A stretch of DNA of 8,246 nucleotides from Spirochaetales bacterium (lineage in GTDB: Bacteria; Spirochaetota; Spirochaetia; Sphaerochaetales; Sphaerochaetaceae). Under the pieces are notes generated by a model, which ran no database searches, was not told where the DNA came from, and saw only the letters and a program-made list of their open reading frames with translations. The DNA is taken from the NCBI GenBank assembly GCA_017632495.1, contig JAGBRG010000346.1, positions 1 through 8,246 of the forward strand, read 5' to 3'. Shown here piece after piece: positions 1 through 5,980 of this stretch; the first letter of the stretch is position 1; each line of letters begins with the position of its first letter. The translations under genes and the position numbers were made by a program.

Positions 1-733
1 AGAATTCCAACTGACAGAGATTCTTGCTTCTTTTCTTGAATTTGCTCAGCATCACGAACTGAAGCACAATCGATGCGATTCCTACTACAAGGGCAAGCAC
101 CAGCGCAATGTCGTTTTCCGTTTCCAGTCCTGCATTGTCAACTGTTGCTGCATCGTAGGCTGTGTGCCACAGAACAGGAAGGACAAAAGCTGCTACAACA
201 TGTATGGATGAGCCGTCTGTGCCTTGTTTTTTCTTAAAACGAGCTAGGCCAAGATGCTCTCCCATTATCATTCCGAACACCATATGAAGGGCAAAGCCGG
301 GGATTCTGATCAAAGAAGAGAAGAGATTGTCTCCACCGTAGACAATCTCCTCAAGTGCCGTGAATCCGAATCCTACACCGATGAACATCAGGGCATAGGT
401 ATAGACGTTTTTCGGTCGGACAATAGCGATGGCAAGCAAGGCAAACAGCAGTTTAATGAATTCTTCTGTGAAGCCGGCTCCGAAAAAGGCCTTTGCAAAA
501 GAACGGAGAACTGGGTTTTGAATATATATTGAAGTTTTGCTGCCTGTAATCTTTACGGTGATGATGTTGACTACAATCACAAGAACTGTCGAGATAATCG
601 GGGCAATGAAGCCCAAGACCACGGGAACAGCGCTCTTTTTGCCAAGAGTGCCGGGCTCTTCACGTCTGAGCATCCTGATGTAGACGAAGGTACAGAGAGC
701 AAATGAAATCAAACAACTAATGTAGCCAATCAT
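1..733 (-). CDS. PrsW-family intramembrane metalloprotease, 3' end beyond the window
   Basis: I translated this minus-strand frame by hand: 244 codons without a stop, running off the window at base 1, so the C-terminus is missing. The protein is a multi-span membrane protein with the motifs of the PrsW family of intramembrane metalloproteases (related to the CPBP/Abi group): EExxK at Glu90-Glu91-Phe-Ile-Lys94, a second Glu pair at 128-129 in GFTALEE, His150 in a hydrophobic helix (FALHMVFG), and His190/Asp194 in LWHTAYD. In this family such Glu and His residues bind the metal and do catalysis. Bacillus PrsW starts cleavage of an anti-sigma factor; the target here is unknown. The start at 733 has no Shine-Dalgarno sequence, and an extended -10 lies just upstream, so the message may be leaderless. 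It diverges from the export operon with 79 bases between start codons, which hints at a link but does not prove one. Family assignment is strong, role is open. Confidence 0.88.
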   Translation of the reverse strand, partial: MIGYISCLISFALCTFVYIRMLRREEPGTLGKKSAVPVVLGFIAPIISTVLVIVVNIITVKITGSKTSIYIQNPVLRSFAKAFFGAGFTEEFIKLLFALLAIAIVRPKNVYTYALMFIGVGFGFTALEEIVYGGDNLFSSLIRIPGFALHMVFGMIMGEHLGLARFKKKQGTDGSSIHVVAAFVLPVLWHTAYDAATVDNAGLETENDIALVLALVVGIASIVLQFVMLSKFKKRSKNLCQLEF

Positions 734-739
734 ATGCAC

Positions 740-748
740 AGTATATCA
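740..748 (-). promoter_or_regulatory. Extended -10 promoter element for the PrsW-like gene
   Basis: On the minus strand the bases read TGATATACT, that is TGn followed by TATACT (five of six matches to TATAAT). No convincing -35 box lies 15-18 bases upstream, as is usual for extended -10 promoters. The predicted transcription start is within a base or two of the ATG at 733, so the mRNA would have little or no leader. Confidence 0.4.
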
Positions 749-774
749 GCTTACTGTGGTTAATGAATTAAATA

Positions 775-783
775 TGGTATAAT
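775..783 (+). promoter_or_regulatory. Extended -10 promoter of the export operon
   Basis: The bases TGGTATAAT are a perfect extended -10 (TGn plus TATAAT). There is no good -35 at the expected distance. Transcription would begin near 790, giving a leader of about 23 bases with a strong GGAGG at 801-805, seven bases before the ATG at 813. This is the only strong promoter seen ahead of the three export genes. Confidence 0.6.
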
Positions 784-812
784 CTGAAAAACAGAAATTT
801 GGAGGGAAACAG

Positions 813-1244
813 ATGGCACAGAAGGGTGACCAGAGTCTCTACAGGGAAAAGGCATTGAATAAAATCTCGACACCGGACCGGCTTTCCGAATATCTGCGTG
901 TCACCAACCCCTCTGTTTGGATTATCCTTGCAGCTGTGCTTCTGCTTCTTATAGGGCTGTTCGTTTGGGCTGCGAATGCGACGATTGAAACGACAATTTC
1001 CGCACAGGTCAGCTTTAACAAGGGCATCGGTACAGTCGTGACATCCGGTTTCGGAAGCAGCAACCTCGAAGAAGGAGAGACCATCCGGATCGGAAACCGC
1101 ACATTGAAAATAGATACTGTGTCTACGGATGAAATGGGACGGGTGCGGGCCCATGTCTTTTCCGACATGCCGGACGGGACTTACAACGCGACGGTGGTTC
1201 TTTCATCTTACCATCCGCTTGATTTCCTGTTAGACAGGAGGTAG
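813..1244 (+). CDS. Short HlyD-like NHLM bacteriocin-system secretion protein
   Basis: A 143-residue protein anchored by one membrane helix (about residues 36-53). The N-terminal stretch (EKALNKISTPDRLSEYLRVTN, then PSVW and the helix) matches what I recall of the opening of NHLM/NHLP bacteriocin-system secretion proteins, which are HlyD-type membrane-fusion partners of an ABC exporter. The outer part (about residues 60-130) has beta-type stretches and Gly-rich turns, like the barrel or lipoyl-like part of such adaptors. The usual long coiled-coil hairpin and second half are absent, although the reading frame closes cleanly and the next gene follows directly, so this looks like a natural short form and not a broken gene. 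GGAGG at 801-805 supports the start. It is the first gene of the operon, with a six-base gap to the C39 exporter. It probably sits in the inner membrane and helps pass peptide outward; the family call rests on the N-terminus and the neighbours. Confidence 0.75.
   Translation: MAQKGDQSLYREKALNKISTPDRLSEYLRVTNPSVWIILAAVLLLLIGLFVWAANATIETTISAQVSFNKGIGTVVTSGFGSSNLEEGETIRIGNRTLKIDTVSTDEMGRVRAHVFSDMPDGTYNATVVLSSYHPLDFLLDRR
1236..1242 (+). promoter_or_regulatory. Ribosome binding site embedded in the previous gene's last codons
   Basis: AGGAGGT, a near-perfect Shine-Dalgarno sequence, is formed by the final Arg-Arg codons and the first base of the stop of the HlyD-like gene. It lies eight bases before the ATG at 1251 and fixes that start. 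The arrangement suggests translational coupling of the two genes. Confidence 0.8.
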
Positions 1245-1250
1245 TCTCTG

Positions 1251-3398
1251 ATGGGTATAGCCAAAGTCCCTGTCATTATGCAGCTTGAAGCCCTTGAGTG
1301 TGGGGCGGCCTCGCTTGCCATGATTATGGCGTACTACGGCAAATGGATTCCGCTCGAGCAGGTCAGATCGGACTGTGGCGTCTCCCGCGATGGCTCCAAT
1401 GCAAAAAACCTTTATCTTGCGGCCGAGCACTACGGCTTTACCGTCACGGCCAGAAAGACCAGCCCGGAAGAGCTTAAGGCTGAAGGTGTCTTTCCTTGCA
1501 TAATCCACTGGAACATGGACCATTTTGTGGTTCTCAAAGGCATTAAGGGAAACAATGTCTATATCAACGACCCTGCCAGAGGCTCTGTGAAGGTCACATG
1601 GAAGGAGTTTGACGAGTCATTCACCGGAATTGCCATTACTCCGGTTCCTTCAGAGTCTTTCAAACCAGAGGGCAAACCGAAAAGTATGAGAAAGTTCGCC
1701 GCAAAGCGCCTTCAGGGTGCAGGTGCGGCTCTTGCCTTTGTTTGTCTTACGACAATAATCTTCTATCTTTTCGGAATCATAAACTCAACGGCTTCAAGAA
1801 TCTTCATTGACCGGTTTCTTTCAGGGCAGAACGACAACTGGCTCTATCCGTTCATAGGCATTCTGAGCGCACTCGCACTTGTTCAGCTTGTTGTGGCTTG
1901 GATCAGGGCTGTTTATCTGCTGAAACTCAACGGCAAAATGACCATTGTCGGAGGGACATCCTACATGTGGAAAGTCCTGCATCTGCCAATGGAGTTCTTC
2001 TCCCAGAGACTTGCAGGTGATATTCAGATGAGAATCGGCATGAACGAGTCCATAGCCGGGACTTTGGTGGATACCATCGCTCCCGTTCTGTTGAACACCA
2101 TAATGATGATTGTCTATCTGGTTCTTATGCTTCGGATGAGCCTGATTCTGACAGCGGTAGGAATCCTTTCCGTTGTGATAAACCTCCTTCTTTCCCAGAT
2201 AATTGCCAAAAAACGCATCAATATCACTCGAGTGAGACTTCGTGAAGAGGCCCAGTTGGAATCCGACACGGTCACCGGAATCTCAATGATTGAGACAATC
2301 AAGTCAAGTGGCGCCGAGAACGGTTTCTTCCGCAAATGGGCAGGGCATCAGGCATCATTAAACGCAATCGATACAAAGGCAACAAAGACTTTCAATATCC
2401 TGGGAATTCTTCCTGAACTGTTTGAGAAGCTTGCCGATTATACAATCCTGGTCTTGGGTGTCTATATGGTCCTTCAAGGCCAGTTCACTCTCGGCGGTGT
2501 ATCCCTGTTCCAGGGCTTTGTGTCGGCGTTCTTATCTCCTGCCATGACACTTGTGAAAGCCGGTCAGACCATCCAGGAGATGAGGACCCAGGCCGAGCGC
2601 GTCGAGGATGTGATGAACTATCCTGACGACCCAAATGTTCTGGACAATGATGCGGTTTCGGGTGCTGATCTTTCCAAACTCAAGGGTAAAGTCGAGCTTA
2701 AGGATGTGACATTCGGCTATTCAAGACTGGATAAACCGGTAATAAGTTCATTCTCGCTTACGCTTGAGCCCGGAAAAAGGGTTGCCCTTGTCGGAGGTTC
2801 CGGGAGCGGCAAGTCAACAGTATCAAAGCTGATTTCCGGGATGTACAACCCGTGGAGCGGAGAGATTCTGTTTGATGGAAAGAGAAGGGATGAGTATCCG
2901 CATGATGTGATGGTCGCCTCTGTGGCCGTGATTGATCAGGATATAACATTGTTCGAGGGAACGGTCGCCGAGAATATTAAAATGTGGGACAACACCATTA
3001 TGGATTTCGAGATGATCATGGCAGCCGTAGATGCCAGAATCCATGATGAGATAGGTCATCTTCCCGGAGGTTACCAGCATAGGCTCAGATCCGGAGGAAT
3101 GGAGCTTTCAGGCGGACAGAGACAGCGTCTTGAGATTGCAAGGGCGCTTGCATTGGATCCTTCGATTCTGATACTGGACGAGGCTACCAGCGCTCTGGAT
3201 GCAAAGACCGAGCATGAAGTGATAAACGCAATCAGTAACCGTGGAATCAGCTGTATCTTCATAGCTCACAGGTTGTCGACTGTACGCGATTGTGATGAGA
3301 TTATCGTCTTGGATCATGGAGTCATCGTGGAGAGGGGAACTCACTCCCAGCTGATGAAGAACGGCGGACTTTACCATGATCTTGTTGTGAATGAGTAG
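1251..3398 (+). CDS. NHLP-family bacteriocin export ABC transporter with C39 peptidase, permease and ATPase
   Basis: A full-length 715-residue peptidase-containing ABC transporter. Residues 1-135 are a C39 double-glycine leader peptidase: Gln11 (oxyanion), catalytic Cys17 in LECGAA, His91 in WNMDHFVVLKG and Asp107 in INDPARG are all present. Residues about 155-460 form the membrane domain. Residues about 485-715 are the ATPase: Walker A at 515-523 (Lys521), signature LSGGQ at 619-623, Walker B Asp643-Glu644, SALD loop, and His673 in the switch loop. All catalytic residues are intact, so both leader cleavage (after Gly-Gly on the cytoplasmic side) and ATP-driven export should work. The domain order and the flanking HlyD-like and second ABC genes place it in the NHLM/NHLP export type (TIGR03796-like, from memory). 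The best local substrate is the double-glycine peptide encoded convergently at 5644-5829. The ATG at 1251 has a strong Shine-Dalgarno site. Confidence 0.95.
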   Translation: MGIAKVPVIMQLEALECGAASLAMIMAYYGKWIPLEQVRSDCGVSRDGSNAKNLYLAAEHYGFTVTARKTSPEELKAEGVFPCIIHWNMDHFVVLKGIKGNNVYINDPARGSVKVTWKEFDESFTGIAITPVPSESFKPEGKPKSMRKFAAKRLQGAGAALAFVCLTTIIFYLFGIINSTASRIFIDRFLSGQNDNWLYPFIGILSALALVQLVVAWIRAVYLLKLNGKMTIVGGTSYMWKVLHLPMEFFSQRLAGDIQMRIGMNESIAGTLVDTIAPVLLNTIMMIVYLVLMLRMSLILTAVGILSVVINLLLSQIIAKKRINITRVRLREEAQLESDTVTGISMIETIKSSGAENGFFRKWAGHQASLNAIDTKATKTFNILGILPELFEKLADYTILVLGVYMVLQGQFTLGGVSLFQGFVSAFLSPAMTLVKAGQTIQEMRTQAERVEDVMNYPDDPNVLDNDAVSGADLSKLKGKVELKDVTFGYSRLDKPVISSFSLTLEPGKRVALVGGSGSGKSTVSKLISGMYNPWSGEILFDGKRRDEYPHDVMVASVAVIDQDITLFEGTVAENIKMWDNTIMDFEMIMAAVDARIHDEIGHLPGGYQHRLRSGGMELSGGQRQRLEIARALALDPSILILDEATSALDAKTEHEVINAISNRGISCIFIAHRLSTVRDCDEIIVLDHGVIVERGTHSQLMKNGGLYHDLVVNE

Positions 3399-3405
3399 GT
3401 GTGAC

Positions 3406-5595
3406 ATGGGACTGTATGACGAACAGATAGAAGAAAGAAGAAGAGCCGACCAACAGCTTTTAGAGGACTCTTTTGTCAGGGTTTCAATGTCTCTGGGTGA
3501 AAAGGACACCATGAAGTTCCTTGAGTCACACATGATAAGCAAGAGCTCTCTGGATGACATTGTGAAGTTCTACCACATGAAGCCGGTTGAACTTCCGCAG
3601 GGAATGGAAGAAGGAGCTGAACGGCTGGATTACTGTCTCAGACCACTGGGTATCATGAGAAGGGACATAGAGCTTTCCGGAAAATGGTACAAAAACGCCT
3701 TCGGGCCGATTCTTGCCCATCTGAAAGACAGTCGTGTTGCTATTGCCCTGATTCCTTCTTCATTCAGCGGGTACAGCTTCAAGGATCCGGAGACTGGCAA
3801 GAAGAGAAGGGTGAACGGCAAAACAGCCCAGATGTTTGCTCCCGACGCCCTGTGCTTCTACAAACCGCTTCCTAACAGGAAGCTGGGAGTCAGGGACCTT
3901 CTGTCATATATGAAGGACTCAATACCTGCCCGGGATGTAGTAGCAGTTGTCTTTGCCACATTGCTTATGACGGTCATAGGCATCATGATTCCCACTCTGA
4001 TCAAGCAGATTACGGGTTTTGTGGTCGACACTGGAAGCGCTGTGGCCCTGGGCGGATTTGCGTTGAGTCTCGGGTGCATCTTTCTTTCATCGCAACTGAT
4101 AAAAAGCATAAGGGAACTTCTTTGCAAGAGGATAGACCAGAAGACATCAGTAGGTGTTCAGGCATCCATGATGATGCGTCTTCTGTCCCTTCCCGCAAGC
4201 TTCTTCAGACAGTACAGCCCGGGCGAGCTGAGGTCCAGAGTAAATTCCGTGAACCAGCTTTGTTTGCTTCTTCTGAATCTGGTTCTTGGTACAGGGCTTA
4301 GCGCCTTATCCGCTCTTCTTTACTTCACGCAGATATTCTCTTATGCCAGACCTCTGACCATCGCAACTGTGATAATAGTTATCGTGAGCCTTCTTTTCAC
4401 TCTCATATCAACAAGGATGCAGACCATAAGAAACAGGCGCAGATTCGAGCTTGAAGCTAAGGAATCAGGCATGGCTTATTCTGTGATCACAGGTGTCCAG
4501 AAGGCCAAGATTACAGGATCGGAGAAGAGGCTGTTTGCCAAGTGGCTGAATCTATATGCGCAGAGCATGGAGGTCACATTCAACCCGCCTCGCCTGATCA
4601 AGATCAGCAGCGTCATCGAGACGGCGATAATGCTCTGCTCGACGATTGTAATCTATTTCATCGCAGTCAGAAACCATATCTCTCCGTCGTCATATTTCGC
4701 ATTCTCTGCAGCCTATGGAGCGATAATAGGTTCATTGTCTTCCCTGTCCGGTAGTGCGGCCTTGGCCTCGGCCAAAATCAGACCCATTCTTGAAATGGCC
4801 ACTCCTTTTTTGGAGACGGAGCCCGAGACAACGGACGGCAAGGAGGTTGTGACCCATCTTTCAGGTGCTGTCGAGATGAGCCATGTAAGCTTCAGGTACT
4901 CAAAGGATACGCCTCAGGTTCTGGATGACTTCTCCATGTCAGTCAAAAAAGGAGAGTATGTCGCCATTGTCGGAAAGACCGGGTGCGGAAAATCCACACT
5001 GATGAGATTGCTTTTGGGCTTCGAGAAGCCTGACATGGGATCGGTCTTCTATGACCGCAAGGATATAAACAACCTTGATCTCGCGTCCCTTCGCAGAAAA
5101 ATAGGGACTGTCACCCAGAATGCACAGCTGTTTCAGGGAGACATCTATTCGAATATTGTGCTCTGTGCCCCGCATCTGAGCATGGATGAGGCCTGGGAAG
5201 CCGCCGAGAAGGCCGGCATAGCCGATGACATCCGCCTGATGCCGATGGGCATGCATACATACATCTCGGAAGGTGGGGGAGGAATATCCGGCGGTCAGAA
5301 GCAGAGGCTGATCATCGCCCGTGCAATTGCCCCAAAACCGAATCTTCTTCTATTTGACGAGGCCACAAGCGCCCTGGACAACAAGACCCAGAAGCAGGTG
5401 TCAGACTCGCTGGATGCCATGGGGTGCACCAGAATCGTGATTGCCCACAGGCTCAGCACCATTCGTCACTGCGACCGAATCCTTGTCATGGACGGCGGAA
5501 AAATAGCCGAAGAGGGCACATATGAGGAGCTTCTGAAGAAGAAGGGCCTATTTGCTGAACTGGTAGAGCGCCAGATGCTTGAGAACGAGGCATAA
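3406..5595 (+). CDS. NHLP bacteriocin export ABC transporter, permease/ATPase subunit
   Basis: A 729-residue ABC half-transporter, partner of the C39 exporter. Residues 1-170 are a soluble domain without C39 catalytic residues. This domain (Trp94 region, SGYSFKDPETG, FAPDALCFYKPLP, RDLL) follows the pattern I know from the second ABC protein of NHLM systems (TIGR03797-like). Residues about 176-470 span the membrane. The ATPase has Walker A at 523-531 (GKTGCGKST, Lys529), signature ISGGQ at 627-631, Walker B Asp651-Glu652 and switch His681, so both ATP sites of a heterodimer with the preceding protein would be competent. I chose ATG 3406 because it gives the family-type opening MGLYDEQI and follows a weak AGGTG; ATG 3391 would add five residues, overlaps the previous stop and has no ribosome site. 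Start codon lies seven bases after the previous stop, so coupled translation is likely. The stop overlaps the A-run of the terminator. Confidence 0.92.
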   Translation: MGLYDEQIEERRRADQQLLEDSFVRVSMSLGEKDTMKFLESHMISKSSLDDIVKFYHMKPVELPQGMEEGAERLDYCLRPLGIMRRDIELSGKWYKNAFGPILAHLKDSRVAIALIPSSFSGYSFKDPETGKKRRVNGKTAQMFAPDALCFYKPLPNRKLGVRDLLSYMKDSIPARDVVAVVFATLLMTVIGIMIPTLIKQITGFVVDTGSAVALGGFALSLGCIFLSSQLIKSIRELLCKRIDQKTSVGVQASMMMRLLSLPASFFRQYSPGELRSRVNSVNQLCLLLLNLVLGTGLSALSALLYFTQIFSYARPLTIATVIIVIVSLLFTLISTRMQTIRNRRRFELEAKESGMAYSVITGVQKAKITGSEKRLFAKWLNLYAQSMEVTFNPPRLIKISSVIETAIMLCSTIVIYFIAVRNHISPSSYFAFSAAYGAIIGSLSSLSGSAALASAKIRPILEMATPFLETEPETTDGKEVVTHLSGAVEMSHVSFRYSKDTPQVLDDFSMSVKKGEYVAIVGKTGCGKSTLMRLLLGFEKPDMGSVFYDRKDINNLDLASLRRKIGTVTQNAQLFQGDIYSNIVLCAPHLSMDEAWEAAEKAGIADDIRLMPMGMHTYISEGGGGISGGQKQRLIIARAIAPKPNLLLFDEATSALDNKTQKQVSDSLDAMGCTRIVIAHRLSTIRHCDRILVMDGGKIAEEGTYEELLKKKGLFAELVERQMLENEA

Positions 5596-5597
5596 AA

Positions 5598-5619
5598 AAA
5601 GCACCCGTGCGGGTGCTTT
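5598..5619. terminator. Bidirectional intrinsic terminator between convergent genes
   Basis: The hairpin is AAAGCACCC (5598-5606), loop GTGC, then GGGTGCTTT (5611-5619): six G-C-rich pairs extended by three A-T pairs. Read on the minus strand it is followed by seven T from the A-run 5594-5600, a textbook terminator for the small peptide gene. Read on the plus strand the tail is TTTCTCT, weaker but usable for the export operon. It begins three bases after the plus-strand stop. Confidence 0.85.
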
Positions 5620-5643
5620 CTCTATAAAAAATACAGGTCTGAA

Positions 5644-5829
5644 TCAACAGGTCAGGTAGTCACCCTGATCGTCCTCAAAAACAGTTTCATGGTCATCGCC
5701 AGTCGTAAAATCGAATGAAGCCTCTGCCATATAAGATGGTCTTTCTTTCTTTATCCTTCTAAGACGATCGGCTCCGCCGCCAGAGACGTTTTCCAGTTCT
5801 TCAGGTGTTAATACTACGTTTTTATCCAT
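5644..5829 (-). CDS. Double-glycine leader peptide, candidate exported bacteriocin or signal
   Basis: A 61-residue peptide. Its N-terminus reads MDKNVVLTPEELENVSGG, a classic short leader with the LxxEEL.xVSGG pattern cut by C39 peptidases; cleavage would follow Gly18 (or Gly19). The core of 42-43 residues starts basic (DRLRRIKKER), turns strongly acidic (GDDHET, FEDDQGD) and ends YLTC, with that Cys as the only cysteine. By my count the core holds 12 acidic and 6 Arg/Lys residues, unlike typical cationic bacteriocins, and I recognise no family. ATG 5829 is preferred over ATG 5844 because a strong GGAGGGAG lies five bases ahead of it and would fall inside the longer reading. It has its own promoter, and the hairpin at 5598-5619 ends it. 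Facing the exporter operon tail to tail, it is the natural substrate. No immunity or modification gene is visible. Being a real gene is well supported; toxin versus signal is undecided. Confidence 0.85.
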   Translation of the reverse strand: MDKNVVLTPEELENVSGGGADRLRRIKKERPSYMAEASFDFTTGDDHETVFEDDQGDYLTC

Positions 5830-5834
5830 GGTTT

Positions 5835-5842
5835 CTCCCTCC
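5835..5842 (-). promoter_or_regulatory. Ribosome binding site that sets the start of the double-glycine peptide
   Basis: The minus strand reads GGAGGGAG, five bases before the ATG at 5829. This rules in the MDKN start and argues against the upstream in-frame ATG at 5844, which overlaps this site and has none of its own. Confidence 0.8.
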
Positions 5843-5859
5843 ATTCATTGATATAAACA

Positions 5860-5888
5860 ATAATAAGCTTCTTTTGTTACAACGTCTA
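5860..5888 (-). promoter_or_regulatory. Sigma70-type promoter of the double-glycine peptide gene
   Basis: On the minus strand TAGACG (5888-5883, four of six to TTGACA) is followed after exactly 17 bases by TATTAT (5865-5860, five of six to TATAAT). Transcription would start near 5853, giving a leader of about 24 bases that carries the strong ribosome site. The spacer contains AAGCTT, part of a 9-base word AATAAGCTT (plus strand, 5862-5870) that recurs at 5922-5930, 60 bases away. The peptide can thus be expressed separately from the lipoprotein gene upstream. Confidence 0.55.
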
Positions 5889-5980
5889 TTTTTGATTTCG
5901 TGCTTGTTTTTTGCTTCCAGCAATAAGCTTTATGAAAAAACTGCCATGGAAAAACTATCCACTAAATAGCACAACCAAAT

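Larger units (their letters stand above)
5830..5980. other. Spacer between the lipoprotein and peptide genes
   Basis: This 151-base, A/T-rich stretch holds the peptide promoter (5860-5888), its ribosome site, and the two AATAAGCTT copies (5862-5870 and 5922-5930). I see no good terminator after the lipoprotein stop: the only candidate is a four-pair hairpin near 5955-5969 followed by five T on the minus strand. Readthrough from the lipoprotein gene into the peptide gene is therefore possible. Confidence 0.5.

Noticed and set aside
254..532. 92-codon plus-strand reading frame
   Set aside because: It is antisense to the PrsW-like gene, whose metalloprotease motifs are clear, and it has no recognisable protein features.
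3391..3405. Upstream ATG for the second ABC protein, overlapping the previous stop
   Set aside because: It has no ribosome site, and the family-type opening MGLYDEQI begins at 3406.
5830..5844. Longer start (MEGET...) for the double-glycine peptide
   Set aside because: The extra codons are the ribosome binding site GGAGGGAG of the ATG at 5829, and nothing resembling a ribosome site precedes 5844.
5955..5969. Hairpin CTAT...ATAG followed by five T after the lipoprotein stop
   Set aside because: A four-pair A/T-rich stem is too weak to call a terminator.
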